From positions 36,146,283-36,210,282 of the forward strand of contig JBAIZL010000007.1 in NCBI GenBank assembly GCA_036971475.1: 64,000 nucleotides of DNA, given 5' to 3'. The notes under the pieces were generated by a model. The model was not told where the DNA came from, searched no databases, and saw only the letters and a list, made by a program, of their open reading frames with translations. This stretch comes from Prosapia bicincta. Taxonomy: Eukaryota > Arthropoda > Insecta > Hemiptera > Cercopidae. The position numbers and the translations under genes are program-made. This document shows positions 33,060-46,659 of this stretch, one piece after another. Within the stretch, counting starts at the first letter, position 1. The number at the start of each line of letters is the position of its first letter.

Positions 33060-36000
33060 CTTTACTTCACTCTTGCCTAGCCTCGGTACAGTTTTCTTTG
33101 CATTGTAGTGATAAACCTTCTAGATTGTATCTTTCCTTTACTTGACTCTTGCCTAGCCTCGGTACAGTTTTCTTTGCATTGTAGTGATAAACCTTCTAGA
33201 TTGTATCTTTCCTTAATTGACTCTTGCCTAGCCTCGGTACAGTTTTCTTTGCATTGTAGTGATAAACCTTCTAGATTGCATCTTTCCTTAATTGACTCTT
33301 GCCTAGCCTCGGTAGAGTTTTCTTTGCATTGTAGTGATAAACCTTCTAGATTGTATCTTTCCTTAATTGACTCTTGCCTAGCCTCGGTACAGTTTTCTTT
33401 GCATTGTAGTGATAAACCTTCTAGATTGTATCTTTCCTTAATTGACTCTTGCCTAGCCTCGGTACAGTTTTCTTTGCATTGTAGTGATAAACCTTCTAGA
33501 TTGTATCTTTCCTTAATTGACTCTTGCCTAGCCTCGGTACAGTTTTCTTGCATTGTAGTGATAAAGCTTCTAGATTATATCTTTCCTTTACTTGACTCTT
33601 GCCTAGCCTCGGTACAGTTTTCTTTGCATTATAGTGGTAAACCTTCTAGATTGTATCTTTCCTTAATTGACTCTTGCCTAGCCTCGGTACAGTTTTCTTT
33701 GCATTGTAGTGATAAACCTTCTAGATTGTATCTTTCCTTAGTTGACTCTTGCCTAGCCTCGGTAGAGTTTTCTTTGCATTGTAGTGATAAACCTTCTAGA
33801 TTGTATCTTTCCTTAATTGACTCTTGCCTAGCCTCGGTAGAGTTTTCTTTGCATTGTAGTGATAAACCTTCTAGATTGTATCTTTCCTTAATTGACTCTT
33901 GCCTAGCCTCGGTACAGTTTTCTTTGCATTGTAGTGATAAACCTTCTAGATTGTATCTTTCCTTAATTGACTCTTGCCTAGCCTCGGTACAGTTTTCTTT
34001 GCATTGTAGTGATAAACCTTCTAGATTGTATCTTTCCTTAATTGACTCTTGCCTAGCCTCGGTACAGTTTTCTTTGCATTGTAGTGATAAACCTTCTAGA
34101 TTGTATCTTTCCTTAATTGACTCTTGCCTAGCCTCGGTAGAGTTTTCTTTGCATTGTAGTGATAAACCTTCTAGATTGTATCTTTCCTTAATTGACTCTT
34201 GCCTAGCCTCGGTACAGTTTTCTTTGCATTGTAGTGATAAACCTTCTAGATTGTATCTTTCCTTAATTGACTCTTGCCTAGCCTCGGTACAGTTTTCTTT
34301 GCATTGTAGTGATAAACCTTCTAGATTGTATCTTTCCTTAATTGACTCTTGCCTAGCCTCGGTACAGTTTTCTTGCATTGTAGTGATAAAGCTTCTAGAT
34401 TATATCTTTCCTTTACTTGACTCTTGCCTAGCCTCGGTACAGTTTTCTTTGCATTATAGTGGTAAACCTTCTAGATTGTATCTTTCCTTAATTGACTCTT
34501 GCCTAGCCTCGGTACAGTTTTCTTTGCATTGTAGTGATAAACCTTCTAGATTGTATCTTTCCTTAGTTGACTCTTGCCTAGCCTCGTACAGTTTTCTTGC
34601 ATTGTAGTGATAAAGCTTCTAGATTGTATCTTTCCTTTATTTGATTCTTGCCTAGCCTCGGTACAGTTTTCTTTGCATTGTAGTGATAAACCTTCTAGAT
34701 TGTATCTTTCCTTAATTGACTCTTGCCTAGCCTCGGTACAGTTTTCTTTGCATTGTAGTGATAAACCTTCTAGATTGTATCTTTCCTTAGTTGACTCTTG
34801 CCTAGCCTCGGTACAGTTTTCTTGCATTGTAGTGATAAAGCTTCTAGATTGTATCTTTCCTTTATTTGATTCTTGCCTAGCCTCGGTACAGTTTTCTTTG
34901 CATTGTAGTGATAAAGCTTCTAGATTGTATCTTTCCTTTATTTGATTCTTGCCTAGCCTCGGTACAGTTTTCTTTGCATTGTAGTGATAAAGCTTCTAGA
35001 TTGTATCTTTCCTTTACTTGATTCTTGCCTAGCCTCGGTACAGTTTTCTTTGCATTGTAGTGATAAGGCTTCTAGATTGTATCTTTCCTTTATTTGATTC
35101 TTGCCTAGCCTCGGTACAGTTTTCTTTGCATTGTAGTGATAAAGCTACTAGATTGTATCTTTCCTTTACTTGACTCTTACCTAGCCTCGGTACAGTTTTC
35201 TTTGCATTGTAGTGGTAAACCTTCTAGATTGTATCTTTCCTTAATTGACTCTTGCCTAGCCTCGGTACAGTTTTCTTTGCATTGTAGTGATAAGGCTTCT
35301 AGATTGTATCTTTCCTTTATTTGATTCTTGCCTAGCCTCGGTGTAGTTTTATTTGCATTGTAGTGATAAGGCTTCTAGATAGTATCTTTCCTTTATTGAT
35401 TCTTGCCTAGCCTCGGTACAGTTTTCTTTGCATTGTAGTGATAAGGCTTCTAGATTGTATCTTTCCTTAATTGATTCTTGCCTAGCCTCGGTACAGTTTT
35501 CTTTGCATTGTAGTGGTAAACCTTCTAGATTGTATCTTTCCTTAATTGATTCTTGCCTAGCCTCGGTACAGTTTTCTTTGCATTGTAGTGATAAACCTTC
35601 TAGATTGTATCTTTCCTTAGTTGACTCTTGCCTAGCCTCGGTACAGTTTTCTTGCATTGTAGTGATAAAGCTTCTAGATTGTATCTTTCCTTTATTTGAT
35701 TCTTGCCTAGCCTCGGTACAGTTTTCTTTGCATTGTAGTGATAAAGCTTCTAGATTATATCTTTCCTTTACTTGACTCTTGCCTAGCCTCGGTACAGTTT
35801 TCTTTGCATTATAGTGGTAAACCTTCTAGATTGTATCTTTCCTTAATTGACTCTTGCCTAGCCTCGGTACAGTTTTCTTTGCATTGTAGTGATAAACCTT
35901 CTAGATTGTATCTTTCCTTAGTTGACTCTTGCCTAGCCTCGTACAGTTTTCTTGCATTGTAGTGATAAAGCTTCTAGATTGTATCTTTCCTTTATTTGAT

Positions 36001-39000
36001 TCTTGCCTAGCCTCGGTACAGTTTTCTTTGCATTGTAGTGATAAACCTTCTAGATTGTATCTTTCCTTAATTGACTCTTGCCTAGCCTCGGTACAGTTTT
36101 CTTTGCATTGTAGTGATAAACCTTCTAGATTGTATCTTTCCTTAGTTGACTCTTGCCTAGCCTCGGTACAGTTTTCTTGCATTGTAGTGATAAAGCTTCT
36201 AGATTGTATCTTTCCTTTATTTGATTCTTGCCTAGCCTCGGTACAGTTTTCTTTGCATTGTAGTGATAAAGCTTCTAGATTGTATCTTTCCTTTATTTGA
36301 TTCTTGCCTAGCCTCGGTACAGTTTTCTTTGCATTGTAGTGATAAAGCTTCTAGATTGTATCTTTCCTTTACTTGATTCTTGCCTAGCCTCGGTACAGTT
36401 TTCTTTGCATTGTAGTGATAAGGCTTCTAGATTGTATCTTTCCTTTATTTGATTCTTGCCTAGCCTCGGTACAGTTTTCTTTGCATTGTAGTGATAAAGC
36501 TACTAGATTGTATCTTTCCTTTACTTGACTCTTACCTAGCCTCGGTACAGTTTTCTTTGCATTGTAGTGGTAAACCTTCTAGATTGTATCTTTCCTTAAT
36601 TGACTCTTGCCTAGCCTCGGTACAGTTTTCTTTGCATTGTAGTGATAAGGCTTCTAGATTGTATCTTTCCTTTATTTGATTCTTGCCTAGCCTCGGTGTA
36701 GTTTTATTTGCATTGTAGTGATAAGGCTTCTAGATAGTATCTTTCCTTTATTGATTCTTGCCTAGCCTCGGTACAGTTTTCTTTGCATTGTAGTGATAAG
36801 GCTTCTAGATTGTATCTTTCCTTAATTGATTCTTGCCTAGCCTCGGTACAGTTTTCTTTGCATTGTAGTGGTAAACCTTCTAGATTGTATCTTTCCTTAA
36901 TTGATTCTTGCCTAGCCTCGGTGTAGTTTTCTTGCATTGTAGTAATAACGCTACTAGATTATATCTTTCCTTTACTTGACTCTTACCTAGCCTTGGTACA
37001 GTTTTCTTAGCATTGTAGTGATAAAGCTTATAGATTGTATCTTTCCTTTACTTGACTGTTGCCTAGCCTCGGTACAGTTTTCTTTGCATTGTAGTGATAA
37101 AGCTTCTAGATTGTATCTTTCCTTTACTTGACTCTTGCCTAGCCTCGGTACAGTTTTCTTTGCATTGTAGTGATAAAGCTTCTAGATTGTATCTTTCCTT
37201 TACTTGAGTCTTGCCTAGCCTCGGTACAGTTTTCTTTGCATTGTAGTGATAAAGCTTCTAGATTGTATCTTTCCTTTACTTGACTCTTGCCAAGCCTCGG
37301 TACAGTTTTCTTTGCATTGTAGTGATAAAGCTTCTAGATTGTATCTTTCCTTTACTTGACTCTTGCCTAGCCTCGGTACAGTTTTCTTTGCATTGTAGTG
37401 ATAAAGCTACTAGATTGTATCTTTCCTTTACTTGACTCTTGCCAAGCCTCGGTACAGTTTTCTTTGCATTGTAGTGATAAAGCTTCTAGATTGTATCTTT
37501 CCTTTACTTGACTTTTGCCTAGCTTCGTAGTTTTCTTGCATTGTAGTAATAACGCTACTAGATTATATCTTTCCTTTACTTGACTCTTACCTAGCCTTGG
37601 TACAGTTTTCTTAGCATTGTAGTGATAAAGCTTCTAGATTGTATCTTTCCTTTACTTGACTCTTGCCTAGCCTTGGTACAGTTTTCTTGCATTGTAGTGA
37701 TAAAGCTACTAGATTGTATCTTTCCTTTACTTGACTCTTACCTAGCCTCGGTACAGTTTTCTTGCATTGTAGTGATAAAACTTCAGATTGTATCTTTCCT
37801 TAATTGACTCTTGCCTAGCCTCGGTACAGTTTTCTTTGCATTGTAGTGATAAAGCTACTAGATTGTATCTTTCCTTTACTTGACTTTTGCCTAGCCTCGG
37901 TGCAGTTTTCTTTGCATTGTAGTGATAAACCTTCTAGATTGTATCTTTCCTTAATTGACTCTTGCCTAGCCTCGGTACAGTTTTCTTTGCATTGTAGTGA
38001 TAAACCTTCTAGATTGTATCTTTCCTTAATTGACTCTTGCCTAGCCTCGGTACAGTTTTCTTGCATTGTAGTGATAAAGCTTCTAGATTATATCTTTCCT
38101 TTACTTGACTCTTGCCTAGCCTCGGTACAGTTTTCTTTGCATTATAGTGGTAAACCTTCTAGATTGTATCTTTCCTTAATTGACTCTTGCCTAGCCTCGG
38201 TACAGTTTTCTTTGCATTGTAGTGATAAACCTTCTAGATTGTATCTTTCCTTAGTTGACTCTTGCCTAGCCTCGGTAGAGTTTTCTTTGCATTGTAGTGA
38301 TAAACCTTCTAGATTGTATCTTTCCTTAATTGACTCTTGCCTAGCCTCGGTAGAGTTTTCTTTGCATTGTAGTGATAAACCTTCTAGATTGTATCTTTCC
38401 TTAATTGACTCTTGCCTAGCCTCGGTACAGTTTTCTTTGCATTGTAGTGATAAACCTTCTAGATTGTATCTTTCCTTAATTGACTCTTGCCTAGCCTCGG
38501 TACAGTTTTCTTTGCATTGTAGTGATAAACCTTCTAGATTGTATCTTTCCTTAATTGACTCTTGCCTAGCCTCGGTACAGTTTTCTTTGCATTGTAGTGA
38601 TAAACCTTCTAGATTGTATCTTTCCTTAATTGACTCTTGCCTAGCCTCGGTAGAGTTTTCTTTGCATTGTAGTGATAAACCTTCTAGATTGTATCTTTCC
38701 TTAATTGACTCTTGCCTAGCCTCGGTAGAGTTTTCTTTGCATTGTAGTGATAAACCTTCTAGATTGTATCTTTCCTTAATTGACTCTTGCCTAGCCTCGG
38801 TACAGTTTTCTTTGCATTGTAGTGATAAACCTTCTAGATTGTATCTTTCCTTAATTGACTCTTGCCTAGCCTCGGTAGAGTTTTCTTTGCATTGTAGTGA
38901 TAAACCTTCTAGATTGTATCTTTCCTTAATTGACTCTTGCCTAGCCTCGGTACAGTTTTCTTTGCATTGTAGTGATAAACCTTCTAGATTGTATCTTTCC

Positions 39001-42000
39001 TTAATTGACTCTTGCCTAGCCTCGGTAGAGTTTTCTTTGCATTGTAGTGATAAACCTTCTAGATTGTATCTTTCCTTAATTGACTCTTGCCTAGCCTCGA
39101 TACAGTTTTCTTTGCATTGTAGTGATAAACCTTCTAGATTGTATCTTTCCTTAATTGACTCTTGCCTAGCCTCGGTACAGTTTTCTTTGCATTGTAGTGA
39201 TAAACCTTCTAGATTGTATCTTTCCTTAATTGACTCTTGCCTAGCCTCGGTACAGTTTTCTTGCATTGTAGTGATAAAGCTTCTAGATTATATCTTTCCT
39301 TTACTTGACTCTTGCCTAGCCTCGGTACAGTTTTCTTTGCATTATAGTGGTAAACCTTCTAGATTGTATCTTTTCTTAATTGACTCTTGCCTAGCCTCGG
39401 TACAGTTTTCTTTGCATTGTAGTGATAAACCTTCTAGATTGTATCTTTCCTTAGTTGACTCTTGCCTAGCCTCGTACAGTTTTCTTGCATTGTAGTGATA
39501 AAGCTTCTAGATTGTATCTTTCCTTTATTTGATTCTTGCCTAGCCTCGGTACAGTTTTCTTTGCATTGTAGTGATAAACCTTCTAGATTGTATCTTTCCT
39601 TAATTGACTCTTGCCTAGCCTCGGTACAGTTTTCTTTGCATTGTAGTGATAAACCTTCTAGATTGTATCTTTCCTTAGTTGACTCTTGCCTAGCCTCGGT
39701 ACAGTTTTCTTGCATTGTAGTGATAAAGCTTCTAGATTGTATCTTTCCTTTATTTGATTCTTGCCTAGCCTCGGTACAGTTTTCTTTGCATTGTAGTGAT
39801 AAAGCTTCTAGATTGTATCTTTCCTTTATTTGATTCTTGCCTAGCCTCGGTACAGTTTTCTTTGCATTGTAGTGATAAAGCTTCTAGATTGTATCTTTCC
39901 TTTACTTGATTCTTGCCTAGCCTCGGTACAGTTTTCTTTGCATTGTAGTGATAAGGCTTCTAGATTGTATCTTTCCTTTATTTGATTCTTGCCTAGCCTC
40001 GGTACAGTTTTCTTTGCATTGTAGTGATAAAGCTACTAGATTGTATCTTTCCTTTACTTGACTCTTACCTAGCCTCGGTACAGTTTTCTTTGCATTGTAG
40101 TGGTAAACCTTCTAGATTGTATCTTTCCTTAATTGACTCTTGCCTAGCCTCGGTACAGTTTTCTTTGCATTGTAGTGATAAGGCTTCTAGATTGTATCTT
40201 TCCTTTATTTGATTCTTGCCTAGCCTCGGTGTAGTTTTATTTGCATTGTAGTGATAAGGCTTCTAGATTGTATCTTTCCTTTATTGATTCTTGCCTAGCC
40301 TCGGTACAGTTTTCTTTGCATTGTAGTGATAAGGCTTCTAGATTGTATCTTTCCTTAATTGATTCTTGCCTAGCCTCGGTACAGTTTTCTTTGCATTGTA
40401 GTGGTAAACCTTCTAGATTGTATCTTTCCTTAATTGATTCTTGCCTAGCCTCGGTACAGTTTTCTTTGCATTGTAGTGATAAGGCTTCTAGATTGTATCT
40501 TTCCTTTATTTGATTCTTGCCTAGCCTCGGTGTAGTTTTCTTGCATTGTAGTAATAACGCTACTAGATTATATCTTTCCTTTACTTGACTCTTACCTAGC
40601 CTTGGTACAGTTTTCTTAGCATTGTAGTGATAAAGCTTATAGATTGTATCTTTCCTTTACTTGACTGTTGCCTAGCCTCGGTACAGTTTTCTTTGCATTG
40701 TAGTGATAAAGCTTCTAGATTGTATCTTTCCTTTACTTGACTCTTGCCTAGCCTCGGTACAGTTTTCTTTGCATTGTAGTGATAAAGCTTCTAGATTGTA
40801 TCTTTCCTTTACTTGAGTCTTGCCTAGCCTCGGTACAGTTTTCTTTGCATTGTAGTGATAAAGCTTCTAGATTGTATCTTTCCTTTACTTGACTCTTGCC
40901 AAGCCTCGGTACAGTTTTCTTTGCATTGTAGTGATAAAGCTTCTAGATTGTATCTTTCCTTTACTTGACTCTTGCCTAGCCTCGGTACAGTTTTCTTTGC
41001 ATTGTAGTGATAAAGCTACTAGATTGTATCTTTCCTTTACTTGACTCTTGCCAAGCCTCGGTACAGTTTTCTTTGCATTGTAGTGATAAAGCTTTTAGAT
41101 TGTATCTTTCCTTTACTTGACTTTTGCCTAGCTTCGTAGTTTTCTTGCATTGTAGTAATAACGCTACTAGATTATATCTTTCCTTTACTTGACTCTTACC
41201 TAGCCTTGGTACAGTTTTCTTAGCATTGTAGTGATAAAGCTTCTAGATTGTATCTTTCCTTTACTTGACTCTTGCCTAGCCTTGGTACAGTTTTCTTGCA
41301 TTGTAGTGATAAAGCTACTAGATTGTATCTTTCCTTTACTTGACTCTTACCTAGCCTCGGTACAGTTTTCTTGCATTGTAGTGATAAAACTTCAGATTGT
41401 ATCTTTCCTTTACTTGACTCTTGCCTAGCCTCGGTACAGTTTTCTTTGCATTGTAGTGATAAAGCTACTAGATTGTATCTTTCCTTTACTTGACTTTTGC
41501 CTAGCCTCGGTGCAGTTTTCTTGCATTGTAGTAATAACGCTACTAGATTATATCTTTCCTTTACTTGACTCTTACCTAGCCTTGGTACAGTTGTCTTTGC
41601 ATTGTAGTGATAAGGCTTCTAGATTGTATTTTTCCTTTAATTGACTCTTGCCTAGCCTTGGTACAGTTTTCTTGCATTGTAGTGATAAAACTTCAGATTG
41701 TATCTTTCCTTTACTTGACTCTTGCCTAGCCTCGGTACAGTTTTCTTGCATTGTACTGATAAAGCTTCTAGATTGTATCTTTCCTTTACTTGACTCTTGC
41801 CTAGACTCGGTACAGTTTTCTTGCATTGTAGTGATAAGACTTCTAGATTGTATCTTTCCTTTACTTGACTCTTGCCTAGCCTCGGTACAGTTTTCTTGCA
41901 TTGTAGTGATAAAGCTTCTAGATTGTATCTTTCCTTTACTTGACTCTTGCCTAGCCTCGGTACAGTTTTCTTGCATTGTAGTGATAAAACTTCAGATTGT

Positions 42001-42305
42001 ATCTTTCCTTTACTTGACTCTTGCCTAGCCTCGGTACAGTTTTCTTTGCATTGTAGTGATAAAGCTTCTAGATTGTATCTTTCCTTTACTTGACTGTTGC
42101 CTAGCCTCGGTACAGTTTTCTTGCATTGTAGTGATAAAGCTTCTAGATTGTATCTTTCCTTTACTTGACTCTTGCCTAGCCTCGGTACAGTTTTCTTGCA
42201 TTGTAGTGATAAAACTTCAGATTGTATTTTTCCTTTACTTGACTGTTGCCTAGCCTTGGTACAGTTTTCTTGCATTGTATTGATAAAGCTTATAGATTGT
42301 ATCGT
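33060..42305. repeat. 9.2-kb minisatellite, 75-bp unit, about 120 copies
   Basis: The array fills almost the whole intron between the kinase exons at 32,926 and 42,485. The unit contains ttgactcttgcctagcctcg, gtacagttttctttgcattg and tagtgataaaccttctagat. Variants differ mainly in aattga versus tacttga and in ctttgc versus cttgc, giving units of 74-76 bp. Because 75 is divisible by three, frames stay open for hundreds of codons on both strands, giving 25-residue protein repeats such as SLHCSDKPSRLYLSLIDSCL (+) and ENCTEARQESIKERYNLEGL (-). These are products of the repeat and not genes. Higher-order copies recur at spacings of 1,355 bp, 3,533 bp and 4,888 bp. Confidence 0.97.
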
Positions 42306-42484
42306 TAAAGTCTGGATTTGTCTTAACACAATCATGATAAAACCATTCTTTTTCATTGAGTTTAGATATTTTCATACATAAGACTAGACTGGTCTAATGT
42401 ATTCAATGTTATTTTTTCATGAATTTATCTTTTTGCAAAATTTTACACCTATACATTTTTAATTTGTTTTTTTTTAAATTTCAG

Positions 42485-42650
42485 AGCCTTCAATACTCAC
42501 CATGTTGTACGACTTCTAGGAGTAGTGTCTGAAGGTCAACCCACTTTGGTGGTCATGGAATTAATGGCCCATGGTGATCTTAAAACATATTTACGTTCTC
42601 ACCGACCAGATGTTGATGACGATAAGGTGAAACAACCTCCAACTCTAAGA
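42485..42650 (+). CDS. InR: InR exon, kinase hinge region
   Basis: The exon opens after aaatttcag with an A that completes Lys, and closes ACTCTAAGA|gtaagt at phase 0. It reads [20 protein letters not shown], then [46 protein letters not shown], the MELM hinge and GDLKTYLRS match insulin receptor kinases almost residue for residue; DVDDDKVKQ is the usual variable kinase-insert loop. Only about 180 bp separate it from the end of the giant satellite. Confidence 0.98.
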
Positions 42651-43530
42651 GTAAGTATCAATAGTAAACATAACCAAACTTTCATAATTCAGTTTATGTT
42701 ATCTATTCATGTAGGTTTTGTAGCATTAACTTGGTCTTCTAGAAAATGATTACTCATATAGTAATATCCTGTTGCTAAGACAACAGGTAGTAAGACCTGC
42801 AAAAGTGAAACTAGTACTTACATATAAACAAATATTAAGTTGAAAAAATTCCGATACATTACGATATTAATAATCTGAACTAATTAAAATTACTGTAAAT
42901 TACCAGCTTTTGAAAATTTTACTGGCAATTAATAAAATAAAGTGGTCATTTATATTCAAAACACCACAATAGAGTTTTTGAGTTTTTATGCAACACAATT
43001 TATTTGCTTCAAATTATAACTTTTAAACTTAAGTAAATGCTTTAATTATTACTTCTGTTCAATATAAGTGTATGGGTGCATGGGAAGTTAACCACTAGGT
43101 CACCATGAAATCCCAAATTGAAATATGAAATTCTTATAGCTTGGAGGTAACGTAATTTTAACTTATAAAACTCAGCCACAGTCATTATTTTGCTTGTTAT
43201 TTTTATTATTCATTATTAATTATTATTATTTTATTATTAATTAATTTTTTCTACAACAATTATTACGGCACACATATAATTTGTAAAAGATTTATTTAAT
43301 TTTTTGCTTGTTTTTTCAAAATGTAATTTAATTGAAATATTGAGTGCATTTACAAAGTATGTACAGCTACAGTTAATAGCAGACTTGAAAGTGGCTCAGC
43401 AAGATTTGCATTGGGTCAATGTATTTATGAAGGCTGGTACAAAGAAATATTTTGGCATAAGTGTGGTAGTACTCGAACGACTGGACTGGTCTTCAAGTGT
43501 TTTCAACAAAAACTGTTTTAGTTGATGATT

Positions 43531-43713
43531 AAACAAATGTTTATGACTAAATTATTTATCAAAACAAATGTTTATGACTAAATTATTTATCAAAACAAAT
43601 GTTTATGACTAAATTATTTATCAAAACAAATGTTTATGACTAAATTATTTATCAAAACAAATGTTTATGACTAAATTATTTATCAAAACAAATGTTTATG
43701 ACTAAATTATTTA
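43531..43713. repeat. 30-bp tandem repeat, 6 copies
   Basis: Six nearly perfect copies of a 30-bp unit (aaacaaatgtttatgactaa plus attatttatc) in the intron before the catalytic-loop exon. Confidence 0.95.
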
Positions 43714-43983
43714 TCATCTTGATGCTGCTATTGTACTTTCACATGACAATGGTTCAATCAGTTTTTAGAGCAAGTTACTCTAGTTAACTTGAACTGTCTG
43801 CTTTAAATCATTCACATCTCTGAAGAATATGGTAAATAAATTTTATTTTTTATACGATAATAAGGCTGGTTTTTTAAAAAACTTTCCCAAATTTTAGGCA
43901 GTTATAAGAAACTATTAATGTTTAGTAAAATTGTATACGTTAATGTGCACTATGTACCTAACAATAACAATTTGTTAATCCAG

Positions 43984-44158
43984 CGTATTCTTCAAATGGC
44001 GATTGAGATAGCTGACGGAATGGCATATTTGTCTGCTAAAAAGTTTGTACATAGAGATCTAGCGGCAAGAAACTGTATGGTTTCTGAAGATTTGACAGTG
44101 AAGATAGGAGACTTTGGAATGACCAGAGATATTTATGAGACTGATTATTATAGAAAAG
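43984..44158 (+). CDS. InR: InR exon, catalytic loop and activation loop
   Basis: The exon starts after aatccag at [20 protein letters not shown] and ends at AAAG|gtaaac, phase 0 to phase 1. It contains the catalytic loop HRDLAARN, the DFG magnesium motif in [10 protein letters not shown], and the activation-loop triple tyrosine IYETDYYRK that is autophosphorylated in this family. All catalytic residues are intact, so the kinase is expected to be active. An in-frame ATG at 43,918 lies inside the upstream intron and is not used in this model. Confidence 0.98.
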
Positions 44159-44822
44159 GTAAACATAAATCTGTTTGTTTTTTTAATAAATTCTGAAATA
44201 ATTTACATAGTTGTGCAAAAAATGTTTAAAACTTTAAAAAATTTGTTTTCTCTATTTTCTATTTTATTATGAAGATTAAAAGTTATTGTTTAGTCAAGTT
44301 ATTGTTCTAAAAGAAAGAAATTTTTTAGAAGTCGGTCATGCTCTGTATTTTCATTCAACTATTGAGGTGATGAAGCTGTAAGCTATTTTCAAGCCATGCA
44401 ACCTAATTCCATTTATTCTGTTACTTATAATGAAGCCGTTTCAACCATAGAAACACACTAATTAATTGTTTTGTTTTTAGTATATTTTTATTAGGATCGA
44501 TTCCAAAAATTTTTTATGGCTGATCTGTGCAGTTCTTCAGTACTCTAGCATATTTAGGTGACTATTTTCCAAGCAAATAAATCTTTATAAGACTTGCATT
44601 GAATATTTTCTTAAAGGACTGTATTGGCACAGGGTACATACATAATATTGTATGTCATATTATATTAAGATATTGTTTTTGTTGATATTATATTTATCTT
44701 GTGGTACTCTAGGTGTTGAATTGAAATGATTTCTATTTAGTCCCTGCAGTTGACTGGTTTGTAGCTGTTACAAACTGTAGTTCATAATTCTTGATCTTCA
44801 ATAAGGAGCAACTTTTGCATGA

Positions 44823-44884
44823 ATTTTTCTTGTCCTATTGTCAGAGAGATTCTATCTCTGTCCTATGGTCAGAGAGATTCTAAC
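44823..44884. repeat. 30-bp tandem duplication
   Basis: ctgtcctattgtcagagaga is followed 30 bp later by ctgtcctatggtcagagaga. Confidence 0.8.
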
Positions 44885-45186
44885 TCTGTCACATAGATTG
44901 GCTTTCAGAATGCGTGTTTCCTATTATGAGTCTTCATATTATTTTACACTTTGTCAAGGTTGATTGCAAGAAATATGATCTCACTGGCATAGTCATCAAA
45001 GATCTACTATACATGCATTTAATCTATGTAATTGATACACTTTGGCAAGATGTTAGCACACTTTATTATTGTCTTGTCTTTTTTTTCAAGCTAAAGTTCT
45101 TGAGATCAAGAATTATTTTATTTGTGTAATTTGTTTAATAATCTAAAACAACATAGGCTATTCAAATACAAGAATATTTATTAATT

Positions 45187-45249
45187 TATATTCAAAGCTT
45201 CTTGTTGATAAACACTGCCAACATCCTCAGGAATGAATAATATTATTCA

Positions 45250-45265
<16 letters not shown>
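45187..45265. mobile_element. PLE terminal repeat E, inverted ends
   Basis: A minus-strand copy of the E end (ttcaaagcttcttgttgata ... catcctcaggaatgaataa) meets its inverted partner attattcattcctgatgatg, which then runs into the (GT)n tract. Related to the E1 end at 32,447-32,490. Confidence 0.65.
45191..45233 (-). ncRNA. Hammerhead-like motif E2
   Basis: Minus strand: TTC, box CTGAGGA (fits CTGANGA), stem II TGTTG...CAACA, box damaged to AGAA, then GCTTT-GAA closing stem I. Confidence 0.5.
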
Positions 45266-45699
<434 letters not shown>

Positions 45700-45812
45700 A
45701 ATTTTTGGACTAGATAAGAGACTGACAGACTTACCTAATGGCAATAATCCAACACTGCAATCTCTTGGAAATAAATAAATAGACATATATAAAAAACCTA
45801 TCACACTATTAT

Positions 45813-45850
45813 TGAAATATTTCGATCAAAAATACTCTTTGTCAATCAAA
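45813..45850 (-). ncRNA. Hammerhead-like motif D1, degenerate
   Basis: Minus strand TTGACAA, stem II damaged, GAAA, palindromic AAATATTT, C. Stem I is unclear. Confidence 0.35.
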
Positions 45851-46455
45851 ATGAGGAAAAGAAAAGACTGAAGTGAACCACAGATGTGTATAAATATCCA
45901 AATGTCACAGATTTATAGTTTATGATATAGTGCTATATGTGAGTTGTGTAAATATTGATTACTTGAAACTAGATATTAATAGTCTGTCAGAAGGAAGGTA
46001 AATGGAGTTGTTAAAAATTGTAGAAGTTAGGGGGAAGGTAAAAGGAGTTTTATCTAATGTTGAGGTTAGGAGGCTCTCTAGATTTGGTGTACCACTGCTA
46101 TAACTCCCATCTTCTTAATTCTGAAGGGTTGCAATCAGGGGGGAGAGCCTTAATTATTTTGACGGTATAACAATCATTTAAAGATATGATGTGACTAGCA
46201 GCTTGTTGAGCGTTTGGCCTATCTATGTTCATGGTTCCAATGTCATGTCTGTGGACATTCATTCTGATGCCCAGACCTTCCATGGTAAGGCGTATATACT
46301 GTGCCAAGAAAAATTTTGCCTTTTACCTTCCCCCTAACTTCTAATTTTTTTAACAACTCCATTTACCTTCCTTCTAACAGACTATTAATATCTAGTTTCA
46401 AATAATCAACATTTATACACATCTGTGGCTCACTTCAGTCATTTCTCTTTCTCTT

Positions 46456-46500
46456 TTTTGATTGACAAAGATCATTTTTGATCAAAATATTTAAATAGTG
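46456..46500 (+). ncRNA. Hammerhead-like motif D2, degenerate
   Basis: Plus strand TTGACAA at 46,462, stem II GATCA(TTTT)TGATC perfect, but GAAA changed to AAAA. Confidence 0.35.
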
Positions 46501-46659
46501 TGATAAGTTTTTATATGTGTCTATTTATTTATTTCCAAGAGATTGCAGTGTTGGACTATTGCCATTAGGTAAGTCTGTCAGTCTCCTATCTAGTCCAAAA
46601 ATTCCTAAATAAGCTTTAAGCTCTACTAGAACTAACCTAAATTTATATACATAGTATTT

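Larger units (their letters stand above)
45700..46612. mobile_element. PLE element D, inverted pair
   Basis: Outer ends aatttttggactagataaga (left) and the complement near 46,590-46,612 (right) belong to arms of about 300-350 bp (45,700-46,045 and 46,315-46,612). These also share the sequence around aaggtaaatggagttgttaa. A unique centre of about 270 bp contains a 69-codon minus-strand frame (46,098-46,307) that I do not recognise. The ends are related to PLE C. Confidence 0.75.

Noticed and set aside
33108..39495. Long ORFs of 499 and 549 codons and minus-strand ORFs of 249 and 374 codons
   Set aside because: They are the 75-bp satellite read in open frames; 25-residue repeats appear in several frames on both strands and break wherever a 74- or 76-bp unit occurs.
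33060..42305. CRISPR-like array
   Set aside because: The units are contiguous tandem copies without unique spacers, in an animal gene intron.
43304..43525. Small ORF before the 30-bp repeats as an extra InR exon
   Set aside because: The exons on either side join in phase without it and the kinase would be disrupted by an insertion here.
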